From: Armatimonadota bacterium
GTDB taxonomy: Bacteria; Armatimonadota; Zipacnadia; JAUWAU01
Length of the DNA stretch: 64,000 nucleotides
Reading direction: 5' to 3'
Assembly: GCA_030601885.1 (NCBI GenBank)
Contig: JAUWAU010000004.1
Coordinates: 186,001-250,000, forward strand
Below are positions 9,277-16,727 of the stretch, in pieces. The number at the start of each line of letters is the position of its first letter. Position 1 is the stretch's first letter. A model generated the notes under the pieces. That model was not told where the DNA came from. It searched no databases and was given only the letters and a program-made list of their open reading frames with translations. A program made the position numbers and the translations under genes.

Positions 9277-10581
9277 ATGGCTTTCGCACAATTCCATGCT
9301 CGGTGGCCGTGGGTGGTCGGGGCGACGCTGCTGTTCGCTCTCGCGGCGCAGGCCTGCGACACTCCCGTGTATGTGTACACGCTTCTGTATTGGCAACGCG
9401 ATCCGTACCGCGTGTGTTACCTGTATCGCGGCAGCGAAGCCACTGAGGACGCGGCAGTCAACAGTCAGCTCGAGCAAATGGCGAAGACGCACGCCAACAT
9501 CATGTTTGTGCGGATCGATGGGGACAGCATCGACACGAGCGGACGCGGGAGCCTGGCGCAGTACGTGTGGGAGCGACACGGCTCTGAGGAGCTGCCACGT
9601 CACGTCGTGCTGACGCCGCGGGGAGTGGAGCTATTGAGCGGCCGCCTCGACAGCGCTGCCCTCGAGGGCCTCGCCAAATCGCCCAAGCGCACGGAGATGG
9701 TGAAGCAGTTGTGCGAGGGCAAGCACGGCGTGCTCGTGCTCCTGAAAGGGCCGCTCGCCGACGACAACGCCGCGGCGGAGAAAGTGGTGCGGGCGGTCAT
9801 GGCCGCGGCGAAAGAGGAGCAGAGCGATGTGGGACTTGTGCTCGTGCGCCGCGACGACCCCAAGGAGAAGTGGTTCGTGCGGCAGTTCCTGACACTTGAG
9901 CCCGATCTCAAAGACCTGAAGAACGCGATGGTGTTCGCCGTCTTCGGCCGCGGGCACGTCCTGGAGCCGTATCTGGGCAAGGGCATCACGGAGATGAACC
10001 TCGCTGAGGTGATCTGGTTCATGAACGGGCCGTGCTCCTGTGAGATCAAGATGACGGCTCCGGGCATGGACCTGCTCACGGACTGGAACTGGGATAGGCA
10101 TCTCGCCAGTCTCGCGGAGCTCGAAGAGGGCCCGGTGAGTTGGGGGCTGTTTGACATCGAGGAAGCGACGCCACCGCCTGCCCCCGAGGAGTCCGCAGCA
10201 CCGACGCCTGCCCCGGCCCCCGAGGAGGAGCCCGCCGCCGAAGCGGACGTGGAACCCGAGAAGACGGATGCCGCCGCCAAGCCGGCGGAAGCGCCCAAGG
10301 AGACTCCGCCCCCAGTAGAGGCCGCTCAGACTGAGGAGGAGCCATCCGCTCCCGCCCCCGCGGTCGAGAAGACTGATGACATCCCGGCGGTGAACCAGGT
10401 CGCGCGTACCCCGGCTCTCCCGACGCGCGTCTCCGCAGCGACGGAGACCGAAACGGAAGCGCAAGACAAGGCGTCATTCACATCCGTGATGGGACGGGGC
10501 CTGGCGTTGGCGCTTGGGGCGGGGGTCGTCGTCGCACTCTTGGTGGGCGTCGTGCTGGTGAAAACGCGAAAGGAGTCTTAG
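9277..10581 (+). CDS. Uncharacterised secreted/anchored protein heading an ABC-transport cluster
   Basis: The 434-residue protein starts at the ATG at 9277, with GGAGGAG 10 bases upstream. An N-terminal hydrophobic stretch ends ALAAQACD, which may be a signal peptide or an atypical lipobox. The mature part begins TPVYVYTLLYWQRDPYRV and continues as an alpha/beta region, possibly thioredoxin-like, with a C-x-C pair (CSC, 253-255). Residues ~295-375 are rich in Pro, Ala and Glu, like a flexible periplasmic linker. A single membrane segment lies at ~408-428, followed by KTRKES. I do not recognise a named family; I have an impression of similar proteins in Planctomycetes-like genomes but cannot verify it. 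The stop is immediately followed by the GTG of the next gene, so it is very probably co-transcribed with the receptor genes and may be an accessory to them. Confidence 0.75.
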   Translation: MAFAQFHARWPWVVGATLLFALAAQACDTPVYVYTLLYWQRDPYRVCYLYRGSEATEDAAVNSQLEQMAKTHANIMFVRIDGDSIDTSGRGSLAQYVWERHGSEELPRHVVLTPRGVELLSGRLDSAALEGLAKSPKRTEMVKQLCEGKHGVLVLLKGPLADDNAAAEKVVRAVMAAAKEEQSDVGLVLVRRDDPKEKWFVRQFLTLEPDLKDLKNAMVFAVFGRGHVLEPYLGKGITEMNLAEVIWFMNGPCSCEIKMTAPGMDLLTDWNWDRHLASLAELEEGPVSWGLFDIEEATPPPAPEESAAPTPAPAPEEEPAAEADVEPEKTDAAAKPAEAPKETPPPVEAAQTEEEPSAPAPAVEKTDDIPAVNQVARTPALPTRVSAATETETEAQDKASFTSVMGRGLALALGAGVVVALLVGVVLVKTRKES

Positions 10582-11328
10582 GTGCGTGTCCGTGCTATCG
10601 CTGTTGGCGCGGCTTGCCTGCTGCTTGTGGGTTGCGGTAAGCGGCAAGAACCCCGGACGCTGACCGTTCTCTGCGGCGGCTCATTCCGGCCGCCGATGGA
10701 GGCGCTCGAAAAGGTCTTCGAACAGCAATGGGACATCGAGCTTGAGCTGTCCATCGGTCAGAGCGAGGACCTGCTGCCGATGGTGAAGATCGGTAAAGAG
10801 GGCGACATCTTCGTCACGCACGATCCGTATATGGATTACACCGAAGAGGCAGGGGCGCTTCTGGAGGGCGTGCGCGTAGGATATGTCGCGCCGGTGCTTG
10901 TGGTCAGGAAGGGGAACCCGGCCGAGGTGAAATCCATTGAAGACCTCGCTAGGCCGGGCGTGAAAGTGGCGCTGCCGAACCCGGAGTACTCCACGTGCGG
11001 CGAGATGCTCTTCAAGCTGCTGGAGAAGAAGGGCATCAAGGATGCGGTCGAGCAGAACGCCGGAGGCGCCATCTTTCGCAGCCACTCCGAGACAGGCAAC
11101 GCCATCAAGATCGGGGAGTGCGAGGCCGGCGTAATGTGGAATGGCACCGCGCACACCTTCAGGGACAGTCTGGACGTCGTCCCGACGCCGTACGAATACG
11201 ACGAGACGATCCGCGTGTTGGTCATGGGACTGAGTTACACGCAGAACGAGGCCTTGGTGAAGCAGTTCCTCGAGTTCGTGAAGGCCGAGGGCCCCCCGGT
11301 GTTCGCCGAGCACGGCTACACGAAGTAG
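10582..11328 (+). CDS. Lipoprotein, ModA-like substrate-binding protein (first of three)
   Basis: The 248-residue protein starts with GTG directly after the previous stop. Its lipoprotein signal has lipobox LLVGC (lipidated Cys18), so it should sit on the outer face of the inner membrane. The rest reads like a type II periplasmic binding protein of the molybdate/tungstate/sulfate group: LTVLCGGSFRPPMEALE, FEQQWDIELELSIGQS, VVRKGNPAEVKSIEDL and a C-terminal FVKAEGPPVFAEHGY. Where ModA has its ligand loop, this protein has NPEYSTCGEM with Cys139, and a second Cys (180) in GECEAG. These cysteines may matter for the ligand. It lies 40 bases before a second receptor, followed by permease and ATPase genes. 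The true substrate is not shown by sequence. Confidence 0.75.
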   Translation: MRVRAIAVGAACLLLVGCGKRQEPRTLTVLCGGSFRPPMEALEKVFEQQWDIELELSIGQSEDLLPMVKIGKEGDIFVTHDPYMDYTEEAGALLEGVRVGYVAPVLVVRKGNPAEVKSIEDLARPGVKVALPNPEYSTCGEMLFKLLEKKGIKDAVEQNAGGAIFRSHSETGNAIKIGECEAGVMWNGTAHTFRDSLDVVPTPYEYDETIRVLVMGLSYTQNEALVKQFLEFVKAEGPPVFAEHGYTK

Positions 11329-11368
11329 CCTCACCGTATAGGTCTCCCCACGTGCCGGGAGAAGGGAA

Positions 11369-12172
11369 ATGGGATCGCCATCGGGCAGGCGGGCGTGCCG
11401 GGTCGTGGCCTTTGTGTGGGTGGTGGGCCTGCTTCTTGCCATCACGGTCGCAGGCTGTGGGAAAAAGTCGGGGCGCAAGCCCACGCTGCTACTGTACTGC
11501 GGCGCCGGCATTCGCGAGCCGGTGGCCGAGGCGATCGGTGAGTTCGAGGAGGCCCACGGCGTCTCAGTACAGGCGGACTATGCCGGCTCGAACGTCTTGC
11601 TGAGCCGCATCAAGCTCCGGCGGCGGGGCGACCTCTACATCCCCGGCGACATGCACTATGTCCGGCAGGCCGAGGAGGATGGCCTCATCGCCTCGTCCAA
11701 GGATGCCTGTTACTTTGTTCCCGTCATCCTGGTGGTGAACGGCAATCCGAAGCAGATCGGCGAGTTGGCAGACCTCGCTCGCCCCGGCGTACGCCTCGGC
11801 CTCGGCGATCCGGAGGCCTGCGCTATCGGGCGGACAACGGCTGATCTTCTCGAGAAGAACGGCGTGGATGCGGCGAAGATCGAGCCCAATGTGGTGTTCA
11901 GGTCGATGACGGTCAACGAGTTGGGCCTGCAGATAAAGGCCGGCAAGCTCGATGCCACCATCGTGTGGGACGCCATCGCGCGCCAGTATCCCGACGACGG
12001 GCAGATCGTAGAGATCCCGCCCGAGAACAACATCATCTCCACGGTACCGGTGGCCGTGCTCAACTCGTCGGCGCAGCCGGAGTTGGCCGGGAAGTTTCAG
12101 GCGTTCATCGCCTCGGAGCACGGCCGGGAGATCTTTGCCAGGCACGGGTACAGCACGGAATTGCCTGAGTAG
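11369..12172 (+). CDS. Lipoprotein, ModA/WtpA-like substrate-binding protein (second of three)
   Basis: The 267-residue protein starts at ATG 11369 after GGAGAAGGGAA. It has an Arg-rich N-terminus, a hydrophobic stretch and lipobox TVAGC (Cys30). The body matches oxyanion-binding proteins: LLLYCGAGIREPVAEAI, AGSNVLLSRIKLRRRGDLY, VNGNPKQIGELADLARPG and a final EHGREIFARHGY. At the usual ligand loop it has GDPEACAIGR with Cys151, matching in place the Cys of the preceding receptor. It differs enough from its neighbour that the two may bind different ligands or the same ligand in different states. It is directly upstream of the permease (3-base gap), so it is the likelier cognate receptor. ModA-type function is inferred; molybdate, tungstate or another ligand cannot be told apart here. 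Confidence 0.78.
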   Translation: MGSPSGRRACRVVAFVWVVGLLLAITVAGCGKKSGRKPTLLLYCGAGIREPVAEAIGEFEEAHGVSVQADYAGSNVLLSRIKLRRRGDLYIPGDMHYVRQAEEDGLIASSKDACYFVPVILVVNGNPKQIGELADLARPGVRLGLGDPEACAIGRTTADLLEKNGVDAAKIEPNVVFRSMTVNELGLQIKAGKLDATIVWDAIARQYPDDGQIVEIPPENNIISTVPVAVLNSSAQPELAGKFQAFIASEHGREIFARHGYSTELPE

Positions 12173-12175
12173 GCC

Positions 12176-13000
12176 GTGAACGCGATGGAGCAGCACGGTC
12201 CCGTCACCGGGACTAAGAGCCGTCTGTTTTCGGGGATTATCTTTGCCTTTCTGGTGCTCTTTCTGCTGGGTGTTCTGGGGCTACTGGCGGCAGACGCGCT
12301 GTACATCAACTCCGCGGCGGTGCGCGAGGTGCTGCGCTCGCCGGAGATACGTGCGGCCACGTGGCTCAGCCTCTGGAGCAGCACGCTCACGACGCTCATC
12401 GGACTGCTCTTCGCGGTGCCCATCGGGTACGCGCTCAGCCGGTATCGCTTCCCGGGACACATCCTGGCCGACACGATCGTGGATCTGCCCATCGTCTTTC
12501 CGCCGCTCGTGATGGGCCTCAGCCTGCTGGTCTTCTTCCAAACGCCCGTTGGCCTCTGGCTGGAAGAAGCGCTTGGACTGGAGTTCGTCTACGAGCGCCG
12601 GGGCATTGTTCTGGTGCAGTTCTTCGTCGCCGCGTCATTCGGCATTCGGGCCATCAAGAGCACCTTCGACGACATCGACCGGCGACAGGAGGACGTGGCG
12701 CTGACTCTGGGCTGCTCGCGCGGGCAGACTTTCTGGCGCGTGGCCCTGCCCAATGCGCGCGGTGGGATCGTAGCCGGGGCAATTCTCACCTGGGCCAAGG
12801 CGTTTGGAATCTTTGGCGCCCTGATGGTCTTCGTCGGCGCGGTGCGGATGCGCACCGAGGTGCTGCCGACGACCATCTACTTGGAGACATCTATCGGGCA
12901 CATTGAGGTGGCGCTCGCCGTGGCGTTGCTCATGATCCTCATAGCCACCGTGGCTCTCATACTCATCCGCGTACTCGGCATGCGGAGTGCAACCACATGA
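12176..13000 (+). CDS. ABC transporter permease, ModB/CysU-type
   Basis: The 274-residue inner-membrane protein has about six hydrophobic segments and the binding-protein-dependent transport domain. The EAA loop that contacts the ATPase is clear near residues 172-195 (EDVALTLGCSRGQTFWRVAL). The family usually works as a homodimer for molybdate, tungstate or sulfate uptake. It starts with GTG 3 bases after the receptor stop; an in-frame ATG at 12185 is the alternative. Its stop overlaps the ATG of the ATPase gene by 4 bases, so translational coupling is likely. The length fits ModB/TupB-type permeases. Confidence 0.82.
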   Translation: MNAMEQHGPVTGTKSRLFSGIIFAFLVLFLLGVLGLLAADALYINSAAVREVLRSPEIRAATWLSLWSSTLTTLIGLLFAVPIGYALSRYRFPGHILADTIVDLPIVFPPLVMGLSLLVFFQTPVGLWLEEALGLEFVYERRGIVLVQFFVAASFGIRAIKSTFDDIDRRQEDVALTLGCSRGQTFWRVALPNARGGIVAGAILTWAKAFGIFGALMVFVGAVRMRTEVLPTTIYLETSIGHIEVALAVALLMILIATVALILIRVLGMRSATT

Positions 13001-14109
13001 TTCGCATCGAGCAGCTCGAGTTCGCCGTCGGCGACTTCGCCCTGCGGGTTACGCTGGACATTCCGCCAGGCGAGTACTTCGTGCTTCTGGGCAGGCCCGG
13101 CAGCGGCAAGACGCTGCTGCTTGAATGCGTCGCCGGCCTGCGACGCATCGCCGCTGGCACCATCGCCATCGACGGCCGCGGCGTTGAGAGCATCGAGCCG
13201 GCAGGCCGGGACGTGGGCTATGTGCCGCAGGACTACGCGCTGTTCTCGACGCGGACGGTGCGCGAGAACATCGAATTCGGACTGCGGGCGCGGCGAGTAT
13301 CACGCGGCGAGAGTCGGGCGCGCGTTGCCGAGCTGACCCGGATGCTCGACATCGAGCACCTGCTGGATCGACGCACTCATGGGCTGTCCGGCGGGGAGCG
13401 CCAGCGTGTTGCCCTGGCCCGGGCCCTGGCGGCCTGGCCGAAGATCCTTCTGCTCGACGAGCCGGTGAGCGCGCTGGACAGAGAGACACGGGATGGCATC
13501 CTGGCAGAGCTGAGGCGCATCCAGGGCGAAACGCACACCACAACGCTCCACGTCTGCCACGATCTGGACGAGATGCAGTCGGTTGCCGACCGGGTGGGCA
13601 TTCTCGACGATGGTCGCCTGGTACAGACGGACACGCCGGAGCAGATGCGCCGCCACCCCGCAACGGCGGAGGTGGCGCGATCGCTGGCCCTCGGGACGAT
13701 CGTGCCGGGGGTGGCCGCGCCGGGCGAGCGCGGCAGCCGGATCGACCTGGGCGACTTCGTCGTCTCCGCCGACGGGCAATTCGATGGCGAGGTGCAGGTG
13801 CTCATACGACCCGGGGCCGTGCGGCTCACGCCGGCTTCGCAGTCTGACAACGGCCTGCCCGGGCGGGTCCGGTCCGTGTTGTGGCGCGACGTGACGGCGA
13901 GGCTCGAGCTGGAGATCGGCTCGACGAGTGTGCGCGCCGAGATCCCGCGGTCGGAATACGAGCGCCTCTGCCTCGAGACCGGAAGCGAGCTCGGGGTCGT
14001 CGTGCCGCCGGAGGCGGTGTATGTCCTCCGTGGGGGCCGGGCCGACGCCTGGGAAACTCGCCCGGACAGCGACGATGCATCTGGTGGCACTTCTCGCCAC
14101 CTTCAATGA
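12997..14109 (+). CDS. ABC transporter ATP-binding protein, ModC-like with TOBE-type C-terminus
   Basis: The 370-residue cytoplasmic ATPase has Walker A GRPGSGKT (32-39), a Q-loop region (YVPQDYALFS), the signature LSGGERQ (~130), Walker B ILLLDEPVSALD (~150) and the switch His in VCHDLDE. Residues ~235-350 form a TOBE-like regulatory/oxyanion domain (LIRPGAVRLTPAS and VLWRDVTARLELEIG), as in ModC and CysA. The start overlaps the permease stop (ATGA). It should energise the 12176 permease. A third receptor-like gene follows after 30 bases. Confidence 0.85.
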   Translation: MIRIEQLEFAVGDFALRVTLDIPPGEYFVLLGRPGSGKTLLLECVAGLRRIAAGTIAIDGRGVESIEPAGRDVGYVPQDYALFSTRTVRENIEFGLRARRVSRGESRARVAELTRMLDIEHLLDRRTHGLSGGERQRVALARALAAWPKILLLDEPVSALDRETRDGILAELRRIQGETHTTTLHVCHDLDEMQSVADRVGILDDGRLVQTDTPEQMRRHPATAEVARSLALGTIVPGVAAPGERGSRIDLGDFVVSADGQFDGEVQVLIRPGAVRLTPASQSDNGLPGRVRSVLWRDVTARLELEIGSTSVRAEIPRSEYERLCLETGSELGVVVPPEAVYVLRGGRADAWETRPDSDDASGGTSRHLQ

Positions 14110-14139
14110 GCTGACGACCGCTCGTAAGGAATGCGAATC

Positions 14140-14895
14140 ATGAGTGAGGACACTATCCGGGCGTTCTCCGCTCGCGCCTGTGCCGCGCCGGTCGAGCAGG
14201 TCGCCGAGCGATTCACCGAGCAGACCGGCATCGCTGTGGACCTGATGGTGTGCAGCCGCCACTGCCACCCGTCTGTCATCGAGGAGGCCAACGCCTCCGA
14301 CGTGGGGGCCCTGCCGCACTTCCTCACAGAGGTCGCGGAGATTCCCCGACTCGACCTCGTCGTCGCGGGCGCCGGCTATCTGGCGGACGATGGGGAGATA
14401 GTCGGTATCCTCGATCCGGAGCAGCGCGTGTGCTTGGGCTACCGGCGGTCGGCGCTGCTGGTGCAGCCGGGCAACCCCAAGGGCATCCGGGGGTTGACCG
14501 ATCTGGAGCGCCCCGACGTGAGCGTCAGCATTTCCATGATCGACTGCCTGAAAGGCTCCCACGAGGACATTCTGGCCGCCACGCACCGGAGCGAGCGCGT
14601 TCGGCCGCAGATCAAGCTGCGTGTCAGCGGCTGCGTCGCTCTGGTGGAGTCAGTCGTGCAGGGGGCCGTGGACGTGGGCATCGGGTGGAGCGCCTTCGAG
14701 CACCTCGCGCCCGGCGAAGTCGAGATCGTTGAGCTGGACAGCCCGCCCGCCATCGAGCGGGAAACGACCATTTCCCGCCGCCGCGAGGCGGCCAACCCCG
14801 CTGCGGCCACTCAGTTCCTTGACTTTCTCCGCGATGGCGGGGCCGACGAGTTCCTGGTGCGCAACGGCTGGACTCTCCCAGAAGCGCGTGCATAA
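14140..14895 (+). CDS. ModA-like binding-domain protein without export signal (third of three)
   Basis: I chose the ATG at 14140 because AAGGA lies 9 bases upstream; an in-frame ATG at 14131 is too close to that site. The 251 residues resemble the two upstream receptors (AARxxxEQVAERFTEQTG pattern, LVQPGNPKGIRGLTDLERP, FLRDGGADEFLVRNGW), but there is no signal peptide or lipobox. As read, it is cytoplasmic. It carries an unusual C-S-R-H-C-H segment (residues 38-43) and Cys136 (MIDCLKG) at the place where the other two receptors have their loop Cys. It could be a cytosolic ligand sensor or chaperone for the transporter rather than a transport receptor. A misread start could hide a signal, but the upstream codons show no hydrophobic stretch. 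Role unknown. Confidence 0.7.
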   Translation: MSEDTIRAFSARACAAPVEQVAERFTEQTGIAVDLMVCSRHCHPSVIEEANASDVGALPHFLTEVAEIPRLDLVVAGAGYLADDGEIVGILDPEQRVCLGYRRSALLVQPGNPKGIRGLTDLERPDVSVSISMIDCLKGSHEDILAATHRSERVRPQIKLRVSGCVALVESVVQGAVDVGIGWSAFEHLAPGEVEIVELDSPPAIERETTISRRREAANPAAATQFLDFLRDGGADEFLVRNGWTLPEARA

Positions 14896-14916
14896 ACCTG
14901 GGGAGACGAGATCGGC

Positions 14917-16056
14917 ATGTCCGTTATTCGACTACTACTGCGTGAGATTCAGCACCGCCAGTTGAGCTTTGTGCTGGGCGTCGTCACCATCGTGGCGGCA
15001 GTGGCGCTGTTTGTGGCGATCCTGACCATGTGCGATGCCTCGCAGCGCGAGACGATCCGGCTCATGCGAGACCTGGGGTTCAACGTGCTCATCCTGCCAA
15101 AGGGCACCAACATGGCCGATTTCTGGAGCGAGGACTTCGCCGAGCAGGAGATGCCGGAGGAGTATGTGCATCGCCTGGCGGAGGCCGATACGATGAGCGT
15201 CCGGCACCTCGTGGCGCGGCTGCAGAAGAAGATGCGCTGGCGTGACCGGCACGTGCTGCTCACGGGCATACTGCCCGAGGTGCACATGAAGCACCTGCCA
15301 AAGAAGCCGCCGATGGGAGTGAACATCCCGCGCGGAAAGGTGTACGTGGGCTTCGAGCTGGCCCAAAGCATGGGCCTTGCGCCGGGCGACACCATTGAGC
15401 TGGGCGACAAGCCGTTCGTCGTCGAGAAGTGCCTCGCCGAAAAAGGGAGCAAGGACGACATCCGCATATACGGGCATCTCCACGATGTGCAGGAGGTACT
15501 GAACAGGCCCGGGCGCATCAACGAGATCGAGGCTCTTAGTTGTCAGTGCGAGGGGAAGCGGCTGCCCCGGATCCGCGCCGACATCGCCCGGGCGCTGCCG
15601 GGCACGCAGGTAACGGAGTATAAGTCCATCGCGGTTGCGCGCGCCGAGCAGCGCCGGATGGTAGAGAGCTACGCGGCCTTCATCATTCCGGTGGTGGTGC
15701 TCGTCTCCGCCATATGGATCGGGCTGCTCACGCTGGGCAACGTACGCCAGCGGCGTGTGGAGATCGGGATACTGCGCGCCATGGGCGTTGGGTCGGGCAG
15801 GATTGCGGCGCTGTTTCTCGGCAAGGCGGTGCTCATCGGGGTGCTCGGCGCCGCGCTGGGCTTTGCCCTCGGCACGGCGCTGGCCATTCGCTTCGGCCCG
15901 CAGGTGTTCCCGCTGACGGCCAATAAGATCACGCCGATGTTCAACTTGCTCTCCTGGACCGTGATCGGCGCGCCACTGTTGTGCGCACTCGCGAGCTATC
16001 TGCCGACATTGGTGGCGGTCTCGCAGGACCCGGCCGCCGTGCTAAGAGAAGAATAG
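14917..16056 (+). CDS. FtsX/MacB-type ABC permease
   Basis: The 379-residue protein has one N-terminal membrane segment (~15-37), a periplasmic domain of roughly 200 residues and three C-terminal segments (FIIPVVVLVSAIWIGLLTLG, then VLIGVLGAALGFALG and a last one before VAVSQDPAAVLREE). This is the layout of FtsX, LolC/E and MacB permeases, which transmit ATPase motion to periplasmic partners or extract lipoproteins and do not simply import solutes. The periplasmic domain holds a C-x-C pair (CQC, 209-211). It begins 21 bases after the cytoplasmic receptor-like gene and ends 3 bases before its ATPase. It may couple to the lipoprotein receptors encoded upstream; that is inference. Confidence 0.82.
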   Translation: MSVIRLLLREIQHRQLSFVLGVVTIVAAVALFVAILTMCDASQRETIRLMRDLGFNVLILPKGTNMADFWSEDFAEQEMPEEYVHRLAEADTMSVRHLVARLQKKMRWRDRHVLLTGILPEVHMKHLPKKPPMGVNIPRGKVYVGFELAQSMGLAPGDTIELGDKPFVVEKCLAEKGSKDDIRIYGHLHDVQEVLNRPGRINEIEALSCQCEGKRLPRIRADIARALPGTQVTEYKSIAVARAEQRRMVESYAAFIIPVVVLVSAIWIGLLTLGNVRQRRVEIGILRAMGVGSGRIAALFLGKAVLIGVLGAALGFALGTALAIRFGPQVFPLTANKITPMFNLLSWTVIGAPLLCALASYLPTLVAVSQDPAAVLREE

Positions 16057-16059
16057 GCC

Positions 16060-16716
16060 ATGATAAAGCTGGAGAATGTCAGCAAGGTGTACCAGGGCGC
16101 GAACGGCGAGGTGCGGGCTCTGGACGATGTGAGCCTCTCGGTGGAGAAGGGTGAGTTTGTCGCCGTACGCGGGCCGAGCGGCTGCGGAAAGAGCACCTTG
16201 CTGCTGACCGTGGGCGCCATGGTGCGGCCCACCGAAGGCCGCGTGCTACTGAGCGGCGAAGACGTCTACGGCATGTCCGTATCCCAGCGGGCGCGGCTGC
16301 GGGCCGATAAGATCGGTTTCGTCTTCCAGATGTTTCACCTCGTGCCCTACCTGGACGCACTGGAGAACGTGCTCGTCCCCACCCTGGCCGGTGCCCGTGG
16401 CGGCCGGGCGGAGGCGCTCGAGCTGCTGGCGCGCCTGCAGCTCTCGCATCGCCTGCACCACCGACCAGCGGAGCTGAGCACCGGCGAGCGGCAGCGGTGC
16501 GCGCTGGCGAGGGCTTTGCTCAATCGGCCCGAGATCATCCTGGCCGACGAGCCCACCGGGAACCTCGATCCGGACAACGCCGCCCAGGTGATGCAATACC
16601 TCGGCAACTTCCATCGCGAGGGCGGCACGATGCTGCTTGTGAGCCACGATCCCCTTGCCGACCAATACGCCCAGCGCGTGCTGCGCCTCGATCAGGGGCG
16701 CGTGCAAGAGCAATAG
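16060..16716 (+). CDS. ABC ATPase, LolD/MacB type
   Basis: The 218-residue ATPase has Walker A GPSGCGKST (~38-46), signature LSTGERQR (~139), Walker B IILADEPTGNLDPD and the switch HD in LLVSHDPLADQ. The compact size and the PTGNLD motif are typical of the LolD/MacB/FtsE group that pairs with FtsX-type permeases. It sits 3 bases after its permease gene. It is the last gene of the run starting at 9277 that is clearly tied to it; the next gene begins 11 bases later and may be in the same transcript. Confidence 0.88.
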   Translation: MIKLENVSKVYQGANGEVRALDDVSLSVEKGEFVAVRGPSGCGKSTLLLTVGAMVRPTEGRVLLSGEDVYGMSVSQRARLRADKIGFVFQMFHLVPYLDALENVLVPTLAGARGGRAEALELLARLQLSHRLHHRPAELSTGERQRCALARALLNRPEIILADEPTGNLDPDNAAQVMQYLGNFHREGGTMLLVSHDPLADQYAQRVLRLDQGRVQEQ

Positions 16717-16727
16717 GATCCCGGCGC

